From Bacteroidales bacterium (lineage in GTDB: Bacteria > Bacteroidota > Bacteroidia > Bacteroidales > Rikenellaceae), in contig CAJTFS010000002.1 of the NCBI GenBank assembly GCA_910575495.1, forward strand, positions 186,001-250,000: a stretch of 64,000 nucleotides of DNA, read 5' to 3'. A program made the position numbers and the translations under genes. Below are positions 35,979 through 46,714 of this stretch, piece after piece. The notes under the pieces are model-generated. The model saw only the letters and a program-made list of their open reading frames with translations, searched no databases and was not told the DNA's origin. Within the stretch, counting starts at the first letter, position 1; every line of letters starts with the position of its first letter.

Positions 35979-36006
35979 GGCTCCGAACTATTTCGGAGTC
36001 TTTTTT
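35979..36006 (+). terminator. Intrinsic terminator of glyA-DUF2461
   Basis: A 9-bp stem GGCTCCGAA/TTCGGAGTC (one G-U), 4-nt loop, then six T. It begins 22 bp after the stop. Confidence 0.88.
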
Positions 36007-36039
36007 GTTGCCGATAGCGGCTCGGCTCCGGTTTTCCGC

Positions 36040-36081
36040 AAAAAAGCAGACGCATGGCCCGAAAGTCATGCGTCTGCTTTT
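36040..36081 (-). terminator. Intrinsic terminator of the glmM-glmS operon
   Basis: A 14-bp perfect stem (36042-36055 with 36068-36081) with a T run on the minus strand (36045-36040), 78 bp past the glmS stop. It may also back up the convergent glyA terminator. Confidence 0.8.
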
Positions 36082-36158
36082 CTTCTGCCCCATCGGGCAT
36101 ATCGCAAATCCGTACCCGGTTCAGCAACAACCGGCCGGACCGGGAGGTCCGCCAACGG

Positions 36159-38003
<1,845 letters not shown>

Positions 38004-38089
38004 GGATTTTTTCTTTTTGAGTGCGAATTTACGAAATATTTTCCATCTACGGCCTAAAAACGGCCCCGTTTTTCGCACATACCGGCTTC

Positions 38090-39451
38090 CTACTGCGCGA
38101 AATATTTGTAAAACAAGGGGATAGTTTCCAGTCCTTTGTAGAATTGTTCAAGTCCGTAACTCTCGTTCGGCGAGTGGATGGCATCCTCCGCGAGCCCGAA
38201 GCCCAGCAGCAGCGACTTGATGCCCAGGATCGATTCGAAGCCGCTGATGATCGGAATCGAGCCGCCCGAATAGAAGGGCAGGGGCTTGCGGCCGAAAGCC
38301 TCCGTCACGGCCCGCTCGGCCGCCTTGTAGGCCGGCATGTCGGTGGGAGCCACGTAGGGCATGCCGCCGTGCAGGAACTTAACGTCCACACGCACGCTCT
38401 TGGGCGCCATCTTCCGGAAATGCTTCTCGAAAAGTTTCGCTATCTTGCAGTAGTCTTGATTCGGCACCAGCCGCATCGAGATTTTGGCCGTGGCTTTCGA
38501 CGGAATCACCGTTTTCGTCCCTTCGCCCGTATAGCCGCCCCAGATGCCGTTCACGTCGAGCGACGGACGGATTCCCGTGCGTTCCAGCGTCGTATAGCCG
38601 GCTTCGCCCTCCACGGCGCCGATCTGCAGCGAGCGTTTGTAGCCGGCCAGATCGAACGGCGCCTTGTTGAAAGCCCGCCGTTCCGACGGCGTCAGGGAGC
38701 GCACATCGTCGTAAAACCCCGGAATCGTCACGCGGCCCTCGCTATCGACAAGGCCCGCCACCAGACGCGCCAGCACGTTGGCAGGATTGGCCACCGCACC
38801 GCCGAAAAGGCCCGAATGCAGGTCCTTGTCGGGTCCCGTCACCTCCACCTCCATGTAGGTCAGTCCGCGCAGGCCGCAGGTGATCGAGGGCGTCTCCATC
38901 GAAAGCATCGACGTGTCGGAGACCAGGATGATGTCCGCCTTGAGCAGCTTTTTGTTTTGCCGGCAGAATCCGTAGAGGCTCTCCGAACCGATCTCCTCTT
39001 CGCCCTCCAGCATGAATTTCACGTTGCACGGGAGCGTTCCCGTCGCACACATCGCTTCGAAAGCCTTCACCTGCATCCACAGCTGGCCTTTGTCGTCGTC
39101 CGCACCGCGGCCCCGGATCCGACCGTTCTCGATCGTCGGTTCGAAAGGCTCCGTGCGCCATTCTTCGCGCGGATCCACCGGCATCACGTCGTAGTGGCCG
39201 TATACCAGCACGGTTTTCGCCTTGGGGTCGACGATCTTTTCGGCATAGACCACCGGATTGCCCTCCGTGGGCATCACTTCGGCCCGGTCGGCACCCGCTT
39301 CCGCCAGCGCCGCTGCCAGCCACTCGGCACAGCGCTGCATGTCGGGTTTGCGGGCGGCTTCCGCACTGATCGACGGAATGCGCAGCAGGTCGAACAATTC
39401 ATTGATGAACCGTTCTTTATTGGCTTCTATGTAAAGTTTCGCTTTATCCAT
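38090..39451 (-). CDS. M20 family dipeptidase
   Basis: 453 residues, cytosolic (no signal). Two-zinc M20 sites: YGHYDVMPVDP (His plus catalytic Asp), RGRGADDDKGQ (bridging Asp), LEGEEEIGSESL (catalytic Glu-Glu), and a late His in DAIHSPNES. Dimerisation domain in the middle (~200-310). Such enzymes cleave dipeptides or N-acyl amino acids. It directly abuts the lipoprotein gene (start 39451, preceding stop 39452-39454). Possibly it recycles peptides alongside amino-sugar metabolism, but that is context only. Confidence 0.92.
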   Translation of the reverse strand: MDKAKLYIEANKERFINELFDLLRIPSISAEAARKPDMQRCAEWLAAALAEAGADRAEVMPTEGNPVVYAEKIVDPKAKTVLVYGHYDVMPVDPREEWRTEPFEPTIENGRIRGRGADDDKGQLWMQVKAFEAMCATGTLPCNVKFMLEGEEEIGSESLYGFCRQNKKLLKADIILVSDTSMLSMETPSITCGLRGLTYMEVEVTGPDKDLHSGLFGGAVANPANVLARLVAGLVDSEGRVTIPGFYDDVRSLTPSERRAFNKAPFDLAGYKRSLQIGAVEGEAGYTTLERTGIRPSLDVNGIWGGYTGEGTKTVIPSKATAKISMRLVPNQDYCKIAKLFEKHFRKMAPKSVRVDVKFLHGGMPYVAPTDMPAYKAAERAVTEAFGRKPLPFYSGGSIPIISGFESILGIKSLLLGFGLAEDAIHSPNESYGLEQFYKGLETIPLFYKYFAQ

Positions 39452-39898
39452 TTACTTATTTGTTTTTTGCAGTACGTAATTCTCCGCCAGCGCTCCCGTA
39501 ACGGGTTGTTTCTCGGCGTCGAGCATTCGCAGCCGGTTTTCCTCCACCTTGTAATACTTTTCCGAACCGTCATCGAGCCGGGTCAGGGTCAGCAGGTTCT
39601 CTTTGACCGTAAAGATGCCTGTCTCGTCGAATTCCGCGGCGCGGTCGATGTATTTCATGTGCTGGGCATATGTACCGTCCGGATTGAGCGTCAGCGTCGT
39701 ACGGATTCCCGGACAATCCGCTGCCGGCAGGGTGCCTTCGTAGGTGCCCCAATAGTCGAGCGACGTTTCGGCGGTGTGCATGTCGGGCATGGCCGCCGTC
39801 GTAGCCTGCGTTTCGGCGGCGGATTTCTTTTTCGGCGCATTCCCGCCGCAGGCGGCCAGCGCAAGGGCTGCGGAGAGGATCAACAGATTCTTTTTCAT
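39452..39898 (-). CDS. NlpE-like small lipoprotein
   Basis: 148 residues. Lipoprotein signal KKNLLILSAALALAACG with acylated Cys at ~17, then a Lys/Ala/Thr linker and an NlpE N-terminal-type domain (DYWGTYEGTLPAADCPGIRT, LTLNPDGTY). In E. coli NlpE reports surface contact and copper/lipoprotein stress through Cpx. Bacteroidetes lack that exact pathway, so the role here is open. It lies 4 bp after glmM and directly before the M20 gene. Confidence 0.85.
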   Translation of the reverse strand: MKKNLLILSAALALAACGGNAPKKKSAAETQATTAAMPDMHTAETSLDYWGTYEGTLPAADCPGIRTTLTLNPDGTYAQHMKYIDRAAEFDETGIFTVKENLLTLTRLDDGSEKYYKVEENRLRMLDAEKQPVTGALAENYVLQKTNK

Positions 39899-39902
39899 GG
39901 TC

Positions 39903-41291
39903 TCAGATATGGCAGATTTCTTTGATTTCGCTGATGAAGCGCTGCGCCAGAGCCTCGGCCTCGGCCATCGATTTGGCTTCGGTGTAGATGCGGATGATCG
40001 GCTCGGTGTTCGACTTGCGGAGGTGTACCCAGTTTTCGGCAAAATCGATCTTCACGCCGTCAATATCGTTCACGTTTTCACCGGCATTGCGTTTCTTTAT
40101 CTCAAGCAACACTTTATCCACGTCGATCTCCGGCGTCAGCGCGATTTTGTTCTTCGAAGCGTAGTAGGCCGGATAGGTAGCGCGCAATTCGGTCATTTTC
40201 ATGCCCTTGTATGCCAGCCACGTAAGGAAAAGAGCCGTGCCGACCAGCGCATCGCGGCCATAGTGGAGCTCGGGGTAGATGACTCCGCCGTTGCCCTCGC
40301 CGCCGATCACGGCGCCCGTCTCCTTCATCTTCGCCACCACGTTCACTTCGCCCACGGCCGAAGCCTGGTAGCTGCCGCCGTAGCGCTGCGTCACGTCGCG
40401 CAGCGCGCGCGACGACGAAAGGTTCGAGACCGTGTTGCCCGCCTTGCGCGACAAAATGTAGTCGGCCACGGCCACCAGCGTATATTCCTCTACGAACATC
40501 GAGCCGTCCTCGTTGACGAACGCCAGACGGTCGACATCCGGATCGACTACGATGCCCAGATCGGCTTTTTCGCGTACGATGGCTTCGGCTATCTCCGTCA
40601 GGTTCTCCGGCAGCGGCTCGGGATTGTGGGCGAATTCGCCCGTCGGTTCGCAGTTGAGTTCCACGACCTCGCAGCCCAGTTCGCGCAGCAGGCGCGGCAT
40701 GACGATGCCGCCCACCGAGTTGACCGCGTCGACCACCACCTTGAAGCGGCGCTTGCGCACGGCCTCGACATCCACAAGGGGCAGCGCCAGCACCCGGCGG
40801 ATGTGTTCGTCGTTGAAATCCTCACGCGAAACGACATGGCCGATTCCGTCGACGGAAGGGTAGTCGAAATCGCACTCTTCCGCCATGGCCAGCAGTTCCT
40901 TGCCCTCGGCATCGGAGAGGAATTCGCCGTCCGAATTGAGCAGTTTCAACGCGTTCCACTGGCGCGGATTGTGCGACGCCGTGATGATGATGCCGCCGTC
41001 GGCCTGCTTCGCTATGACGGCCATCTCGGTGCCGGGCGTGGTGCAGAGCCCCACATTGATCACATCGGCACCGCAGGCCAGGAGGGTTCCCTCCACCAGA
41101 TCGGCCACCAGTTCGCCCGAAATGCGGGCGTCGCGGCCCACGACTATGGTAAGTTTTTTGCCCGCATTGCGTCGGGTCATCAGCCGGGCATAAGCCGTGG
41201 TGAACTTCACGACGTCGGGCGGGGTCAGATTCTCGCCCTCGGGTCCTCCGACGGTTCCGCGAATACCCGAAATGGATTTGATAAGCGTCAT
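39903..41291 (-). CDS. glmM: Phosphoglucosamine mutase
   Basis: 462 residues of the alpha-D-phosphohexomutase family. The phosphorylated Ser is in ITASHNPRQWNALK near 105, the Mg2+ loop is DPDVDRLAF, the sugar loop is GEGNGGVIYP and the phosphate loop RKSNTEPIIRIY. The GEGNGG loop is shared with phosphomannomutases, so specificity is not decided by it. Placement in one operon with glmS strongly favours glucosamine-6-P to glucosamine-1-P. First gene of glmM - NlpE-like - M20 - glmS. Confidence 0.9.
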   Translation of the reverse strand: MTLIKSISGIRGTVGGPEGENLTPPDVVKFTTAYARLMTRRNAGKKLTIVVGRDARISGELVADLVEGTLLACGADVINVGLCTTPGTEMAVIAKQADGGIIITASHNPRQWNALKLLNSDGEFLSDAEGKELLAMAEECDFDYPSVDGIGHVVSREDFNDEHIRRVLALPLVDVEAVRKRRFKVVVDAVNSVGGIVMPRLLRELGCEVVELNCEPTGEFAHNPEPLPENLTEIAEAIVREKADLGIVVDPDVDRLAFVNEDGSMFVEEYTLVAVADYILSRKAGNTVSNLSSSRALRDVTQRYGGSYQASAVGEVNVVAKMKETGAVIGGEGNGGVIYPELHYGRDALVGTALFLTWLAYKGMKMTELRATYPAYYASKNKIALTPEIDVDKVLLEIKKRNAGENVNDIDGVKIDFAENWVHLRKSNTEPIIRIYTEAKSMAEAEALAQRFISEIKEICHI

Positions 41292-41374
41292 ATTCCTACG
41301 TGTTTGTCTATACCTATTAGTAAAAGAAATTTTTGCTCCGAAGTTTTGTTATTCGACGTAAATATATTACTTTT

Positions 41375-42283
41375 ATGCCAATTATGAAAATGCAAAATCA
41401 GACCGTTATGCGTACTATCCCTGCTTCCGAGTTGATTATCAACGAAGACGGCTCCATTTTCCACCTCCACCTCCGTCCCGAACAGCTGGCCGACACCGTC
41501 ATTCTGGTCGGCGATCCGGGCCGTGTGGCCCTCGTCGCCGAACATTTCGAGAATATCGAATGCAAGGTCTCCAACCGCGAGTTCAACACCGTGACCGGCA
41601 CCTACAAGGGCAAGCGGATGACCGTTCTCTCGACCGGCATCGGCATCGGCAACATCGACATCTCCGTCACGGAGCTCGACGCTTTGGCCAACGTCGATTT
41701 CGCCACCCGCCAGGAGAAACCCGAGAAAAAACAGCTCACGCTGGTGCGTCTCGGCACTTCGGGCGCCATCCAGTCCGACATCAAGGTCGGCGACTTCCTC
41801 TTCTCGCGCACGTCGGTAGGTTTCGACGGCCTGCTGAGTTATTACAAAGGTCGCGACGGCGTCTGCGATCTGGAGCTGGAGGAGGCTTTCGTCAAGCACA
41901 CCGGTTGGTACGAGAAGATGCCGCGGCCCTATTTCGTCAACGCCGACAAAACGCTCTTCGAGCTCTTCAAGGATTCGACCGTCGAGGGCATGACCATCGC
42001 CGCTCCCGGTTTCTACGCGCCGCAGGGCCGTTGGGTGCGGCTCGAGCCGCACGATCCCCGCCTGAACGAAAAGATCGAATCGTTCGACTTCGGCGGACGG
42101 CGCATCACCAACTTCGAAATGGAGGGTTCGGCCCTCGCCGGCCTGGCCGCACTGATGGGCCACCGCGCCGCCACCATCTGCACGATCATCGCCCAGCGCA
42201 TCGCGCTGAACGCATGCACCGACTACAAGCCCTTCGTGCGCAAGATGATCGTCATGGCGCTCGACAAGCTGGCTACCTTGTAA
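41375..42283 (+). CDS. Nucleoside phosphorylase (uridine phosphorylase-like)
   Basis: About 300 residues of the NP-I family. The phosphate-binding VILVGDPGRVALVA, the LSTGIGIGNIDI and LVRLGTSGAIQ motifs, and NFEMEGSALAGLA near the ribose pocket fit uridine/purine nucleoside phosphorylases. It splits nucleosides into base and ribose-1-phosphate for salvage. The start is uncertain among ATGs at 41375, 41384, 41390 and 41408; the conserved part begins at IPASELIINEDG. Its stop is 32 bp before dnaN. Confidence 0.87.
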   Translation: MPIMKMQNQTVMRTIPASELIINEDGSIFHLHLRPEQLADTVILVGDPGRVALVAEHFENIECKVSNREFNTVTGTYKGKRMTVLSTGIGIGNIDISVTELDALANVDFATRQEKPEKKQLTLVRLGTSGAIQSDIKVGDFLFSRTSVGFDGLLSYYKGRDGVCDLELEEAFVKHTGWYEKMPRPYFVNADKTLFELFKDSTVEGMTIAAPGFYAPQGRWVRLEPHDPRLNEKIESFDFGGRRITNFEMEGSALAGLAALMGHRAATICTIIAQRIALNACTDYKPFVRKMIVMALDKLATL

Positions 42284-42315
42284 ATTCATCCTTATAGATA
42301 AACAGAAGAAAACGT

Positions 42316-43440
42316 ATGAAATTTTCCGTATCAAGTTCTGCTCTGCTTTCGCTGCTGGCCACCACCGGTAAGGTTATCAGCAACAAAAATACCCTGCCCA
42401 TCCTCGACTACTTCCTCATGGAGTTGAGCGGCAGCGAGCTGAAGGTCACCACCTCCGACCTCGAAACCACGCTCGTCGGTTCGATCGCCGTGGAGAGCGT
42501 CGAGAGCGAGGGCACCATCGCCGCTCCCGCCAAGCTGATGCTCGATTCGCTGAAGGAGTTCCCCGAAATGCCGCTGACCATCGAGGTCAACGAGAAGAAC
42601 TGGGAGATCAAGATCAGCTGGAAGAGCGGTTCGCTCTCCATCCCCGGCGCCAGCGCCGTCAGCTATCCCGCCGTGCCGCAGCTCAGCGCCGAGAAGAAGG
42701 AGATGAAGATGGACGTCGACACCCTCGTCGCCGGCATCAACAAAACCATCTTCGCCACGGCCGACGACGAGCTGCGCCCCGTCATGAACGGTATCTTCAT
42801 CAGCCTCACGCCCGGCACGCTGACGTTCGTCGGCACCGACGCCCACAAGCTCGTCAAGTACGAGTCGGAGATGGAGAACGAGGTTAATTCGTCGTTCATC
42901 CTGCCCAAGAAGCCCGCCAACCTGCTCAAGTCGGTGCTCCTCAAGGAGGACGACGCCATCGAGGTGGCTTTCGATTCGAAAAACGCGCAGTTCAAGCTCA
43001 AGAGCCATACGCTCGTCTGCCGGCTGATCGAGGGCAACTATCCCAACTACAACGCCGTCATTCCGGAAAACAACCCCAACAAGGTGCTCGTCGACCGCAT
43101 CGAGCTGCTCAACGGCATCAAGCGCGTGGCCGTCTGCTCGAACCCCACGACCAACCTCATCCGCATGGACATCGAGGCCAACAAGATCGCCCTCACGGCC
43201 CAGGACATCGACTTCTCGGTCTCGGCCAACGAAACGATCTCGTGCAGCTACGACGGCCAGATGATCTCGATCGGCTTCAAGTCCACGTTCCTCGTAGAGA
43301 TCCTCTCCAACATGGAGACCCCGACCGTGCAGGTCGAGCTGGCCGATTCGACCCGTGCCGGCGTCTTCAAGCCCGTCTACGACGAGAAGCAGAGCAGCGC
43401 CGCGCTCATGCTCCTCATGCCGATGATGATCAACGCTTAG
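42316..43440 (+). CDS. dnaN: DNA polymerase III beta subunit (sliding clamp)
   Basis: 374 residues, the family's usual size, with three repeated clamp domains. Starts MKFSVSSSALLSLLATTGK; NTLPILDYFLMEL, ELRPVMNGIFI and FVGTDAHKLVKY mark the domains, and the C-terminus ALMLLMPMMINA is the hydrophobic partner-binding edge. The ring holds the replicase on DNA. It is not next to dnaA here, unlike in many bacteria, but is followed 10 bp later by a DnaQ-like exonuclease. Confidence 0.96.
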   Translation: MKFSVSSSALLSLLATTGKVISNKNTLPILDYFLMELSGSELKVTTSDLETTLVGSIAVESVESEGTIAAPAKLMLDSLKEFPEMPLTIEVNEKNWEIKISWKSGSLSIPGASAVSYPAVPQLSAEKKEMKMDVDTLVAGINKTIFATADDELRPVMNGIFISLTPGTLTFVGTDAHKLVKYESEMENEVNSSFILPKKPANLLKSVLLKEDDAIEVAFDSKNAQFKLKSHTLVCRLIEGNYPNYNAVIPENNPNKVLVDRIELLNGIKRVAVCSNPTTNLIRMDIEANKIALTAQDIDFSVSANETISCSYDGQMISIGFKSTFLVEILSNMETPTVQVELADSTRAGVFKPVYDEKQSSAALMLLMPMMINA

Positions 43441-43450
43441 GAGCGCCGCA

Positions 43451-44218
43451 ATGAAGCTGAACCTCAAGCGCCCGATCATCTTTTTCGACCTCGAGACCAC
43501 AGGCGTCGACACCTCGAAGGACCGCATCGTCGAGATTTCGATGATCAAGATCATGCCCGACGGCGAGGAGATCGTCAAAACGCGGCGTATCAATCCCGGC
43601 ATGCCCATTCCGCCCGAGGCCACGGCCATCCACGGCATCTCCGACGCCGACGTCGCCGACCAGCCGCTCTTCGCGCAGGTCGCCAAGTCGCTCGAGCAGT
43701 TCGTGCGCGGATGCGACTTCGGCGGATTCAACTCCAACCGGTTCGACCTCCCCATGTTGGTCGAGGAGTTCATGCGCGCCGGCATCGACGTCGACTTCAA
43801 GCGCCGCAAGTTCATCGACGTGCAGAACATCTTCCACAAGAAGGAGCAGCGCACTCTGGTCGCAGCCTATAAGTTCTATTGCGACAAGGAGCTCGAGGGC
43901 GCCCACTCGGCCGAGGCCGACACCCGGGCCACCTACGAGGTGCTCAAGGCCCAGCTCGACCGCTACGACGACCTCGAAAACGACGTCGACGCCCTGGCCG
44001 CCTTCTCCTGCCGGGCCGAGGCCGCCGATTACGCCGGCCGCATCCTCTTCAACGACAAGGGCGAGGAGGTCTTCGGCTTCGGCAAGTACAAGGGACGTTC
44101 GGTCGCCGAGGTCTTCCGCGAGGAGCCCAGTTACTACGCTTGGATGATGAACGGCGATTTCCCGCTCTACACCAAGCGGGTCATCACCGAAATCCGCATG
44201 CGCGACAAACTCAAATAG
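43451..44218 (+). CDS. DnaQ-like 3'-5' exonuclease (Pol III epsilon family) with extra C-terminal domain
   Basis: 255 residues. DEDDh exonuclease: FFDLETTGVD (Asp, Glu) at residues 11-20, the GGFNSNRFDLPML region, and HSAEADTRATYEV (His, Asp) near 158. Residues ~190-255 form a second small domain (GFGKYKGRSVAEVF, YYAWMMNGDFPLYTK) resembling the C-terminal part of exonuclease X/DUF3820 proteins. Right after dnaN, so it likely proofreads for the replicase or works in repair; which of the two is not decided by sequence. Confidence 0.88.
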   Translation: MKLNLKRPIIFFDLETTGVDTSKDRIVEISMIKIMPDGEEIVKTRRINPGMPIPPEATAIHGISDADVADQPLFAQVAKSLEQFVRGCDFGGFNSNRFDLPMLVEEFMRAGIDVDFKRRKFIDVQNIFHKKEQRTLVAAYKFYCDKELEGAHSAEADTRATYEVLKAQLDRYDDLENDVDALAAFSCRAEAADYAGRILFNDKGEEVFGFGKYKGRSVAEVFREEPSYYAWMMNGDFPLYTKRVITEIRMRDKLK

Positions 44219-44221
44219 CCG

Positions 44222-46057
44222 ATGAAACGATTTTGCGCCACCTTGTTGTTGTCGATGTGGGTTCTTTGCGGCCTCGCGGCCGAAAAGTCCGCCGTCATCG
44301 TCAGCATCAACGGCTCCAAATACTACATCCATACCGTCCAGGCCGGCGACACGCTTTTCGGCCTGGCCAAGACCTACGAGGTCGCCGAGCAGGCCATCCT
44401 GCAAAGCAATCCGGCCGTCGCACAGGGTTTGCAGGCCGGTTCCACGCTCAAGATTCCTTTCGTTCCCGACGTCGTCGGGCGACCGTCCGAAAAGAGGCTT
44501 CGCAAAACGTTCGACACCCACCGCGTGGCCCAGGGCGAAACGCTCTACGCCATTTCGCGGCAGTACGAAATCCCCATCCCTACCATCATCGAGGACAACC
44601 CCTCGCTCGATCCCATCCGGCTCCGTCCCGGCGAGCGGATTCTGATCCGCAAGAAGAAGATCGGTTCCGAGGACGAGGCCGGTTCGCGGGCCCGGTGGGA
44701 GGAGTACCGTTCGTCGCTCAACAGCGTCGCCGATCCGGGCGATGCCTACCACATCGTCACCGCCGGCGAAACGTTCTATTCGCTCGCCCGCCGGTTCGGT
44801 ATCTCCGAGCAGGAGTTGTCGGAGCTCAACGGCGGACTCCGGGCCGCCGATCTCAAGGCCGGCGCCATGATCAAGGTCCCGCGCGAGACGGACGACGACG
44901 AATTCCCGCTCGACATTGCAGCCGAGGAGCTCGACACCGTCCGTTTCGAAGCTCCCGAAAAGATCAGGGAGTTCGAATTCCGCGCCCTGCGCCGCTCCGA
45001 GCCGCTCCGCATCTCCCTGTTGCTGCCCCTCTCCGTCGAGGGCAGCGGCGTCAACGAACGCTACCTCGAATTCTACCAGGGATTCCTGCTGGGACTCGAC
45101 AGCGTCAAGCTCCGCTACGGTTATTCCATCGAGCTCACCCTTTTCAACACCGGGCGCAACAGCGAGAAGGTCGCCGAAATCGTCGACTCCGACGCTTTCG
45201 GACGCTCCGATCTGATCATAGGTCCCGTCTACGAGGAGGGATTGGAGCCGGTCGTCTGGTTCGCCGAGCAGCAGCAGATTCCCGTCGTCTCGCCGTTGGC
45301 CCATATCGAGCGGACCAACAGCGACATCCTCTTCCAGCTCGCACCCGATCCGGCCCGCAAGTACGAAAAGGCCGCCGATCTCTTCAACGGCGAGCGGCGC
45401 GTCACGCTCATCTACACCGAGAACACCGACACCGATTTCGAGGCCGAGATGCTCGCCCTGCTCGGCGACCATCCCTACCGCACCCATACCTATAAATATG
45501 AGCATCCCAACGACATCGCCCGGCGCGGCGGCCGCAGTGCGGCGGACCTCACGTCGTTGCTCAACAACGACGAAGACAATGTCATCATCGTCTTGGCCGA
45601 CAACGAAATCGACGTCGACCGTGTCCTGGCGGCCATCGCTTCGGCCGACACCAGCATCACCGCACGCCGGAGCACCGCGCCGCGTTTCGTGGTCCTGGGC
45701 AACGCCCGTTGGAACCGCTACCACAACATCGACCGCACCATGTTCTTCAAGGACCGCGTGATTTTCTTCTCGACCTACCACGCCAAGCGCGATTCCGAGG
45801 TCGTGCGGGCCTTCGACGGCGCCTACATCCGCGCTTTCAACGCGCTGCCTTCGCTCTATTCCTACCGCGGATTCGACACGGCCATGATCTTCGCCCCGGC
45901 CATGTACAACGACATCGAGTACGACATGGAGGGCCGGCGTTACCTGCCGTTGCAGACTTCCTACGTCTTCCGGCAGGAGGGCGAGAGCCGCAACCACACC
46001 AACCGCAACTGGACCCGGGTCAACTACCAGCCCGACTTCACCATAACCATCGAATAG
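44222..46057 (+). CDS. LysM-repeat protein with periplasmic binding-protein-like domain
   Basis: 611 residues with signal peptide (KRFCATLLLSMWVLCGLA). Three LysM repeats bind peptidoglycan (HTVQAGDTLFGLAKTY near 36; HRVAQGETLYAISRQY near 100; HIVTAGETFYSLARRF near 180). From ~265 a type I periplasmic binding-protein fold follows (ISLLLPLSVEGSG, DLIIGPVYEEGLEP, QQIPVVSPLAH, DNVIIVLADNE), like the LpoA/leucine-binding group. Possibly a wall-anchored regulator or sensor; the actual ligand is unknown. It begins 3 bp after the exonuclease stop. Confidence 0.85.
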   Translation: MKRFCATLLLSMWVLCGLAAEKSAVIVSINGSKYYIHTVQAGDTLFGLAKTYEVAEQAILQSNPAVAQGLQAGSTLKIPFVPDVVGRPSEKRLRKTFDTHRVAQGETLYAISRQYEIPIPTIIEDNPSLDPIRLRPGERILIRKKKIGSEDEAGSRARWEEYRSSLNSVADPGDAYHIVTAGETFYSLARRFGISEQELSELNGGLRAADLKAGAMIKVPRETDDDEFPLDIAAEELDTVRFEAPEKIREFEFRALRRSEPLRISLLLPLSVEGSGVNERYLEFYQGFLLGLDSVKLRYGYSIELTLFNTGRNSEKVAEIVDSDAFGRSDLIIGPVYEEGLEPVVWFAEQQQIPVVSPLAHIERTNSDILFQLAPDPARKYEKAADLFNGERRVTLIYTENTDTDFEAEMLALLGDHPYRTHTYKYEHPNDIARRGGRSAADLTSLLNNDEDNVIIVLADNEIDVDRVLAAIASADTSITARRSTAPRFVVLGNARWNRYHNIDRTMFFKDRVIFFSTYHAKRDSEVVRAFDGAYIRAFNALPSLYSYRGFDTAMIFAPAMYNDIEYDMEGRRYLPLQTSYVFRQEGESRNHTNRNWTRVNYQPDFTITIE

Positions 46058-46062
46058 CCGCC

Positions 46063-46710
46063 ATGGGAGCTTTGACCAACGGAATTCCCGAAAAAACCAT
46101 CGAGCGTCTGAGCGAGTACCGCCGTACGCTGCTCGCCAGCCACCGCCAGGGCATCACCCACATCTTCTCGCACGTGCTGGCCGGCATCCACGGCATCACG
46201 GCCGTACAGGTGCGCCGCGACCTGATGCTGATCGGTTTTTCGAGCGACACCAAAAAGGGCTACGACGTGCAGGTGCTCATCGAGTACATCAGCAAGATTC
46301 TCGACAGCCCCGCTCCCATGAACATCGCCGTGCTCGGCATGGGCCACCTGGGCCAGGCCATCACCAAATACTTCAACGGCAAAGGCTTGAATCTCAAGAT
46401 CACCGCTGCGTTCGACGTCGATCCCAAGAAGGTGGGCCGCACCATCGACGGCATTCCCTGCTACCACATGAACACGTTCGAGGATATGGTGGAGGACCGC
46501 GATATTTCGATCGTCATCGTCTCGTCGCCCACCAAGGTGGCTCCCGAGCTGGTCGTGCCGATCATCAACGCCGGCATCAAAGGGGTTCTGAACTTCACGT
46601 CCACACCGCTCAACTTCCCGCAGGGCATCGTCGTCGAGAATTACGACATCACCACGCTGCTCGAAAAGGTCGCTTACTTCGTCAAGGAGAACGACGCTTC
46701 CAATCCGTAG
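46063..46710 (+). CDS. rex: Redox-sensing transcriptional repressor Rex
   Basis: 215 residues. N-terminal winged helix (EKTIERLSEYRRTLL, TAVQVRRDLMLIG), then a Rossmann NAD(H)-binding domain (NIAVLGMGHLGQAI near 88, AAFDVDPKKVGRTIDG, NFTSTPLNFPQGIVVEN) and a C-terminal swapped helix. Rex leaves DNA when the NADH/NAD+ ratio rises and so derepresses fermentation genes. It begins 5 bp after the LysM gene. I did not find a confident Rex operator in the window. Confidence 0.94.
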   Translation: MGALTNGIPEKTIERLSEYRRTLLASHRQGITHIFSHVLAGIHGITAVQVRRDLMLIGFSSDTKKGYDVQVLIEYISKILDSPAPMNIAVLGMGHLGQAITKYFNGKGLNLKITAAFDVDPKKVGRTIDGIPCYHMNTFEDMVEDRDISIVIVSSPTKVAPELVVPIINAGIKGVLNFTSTPLNFPQGIVVENYDITTLLEKVAYFVKENDASNP

Positions 46711-46714
46711 TGCC

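Noticed and set aside
38004-38089. glmS ribozyme or amino-sugar riboswitch
   Set aside because: The 86-bp gap is too short and AT-rich and shows no matching fold.
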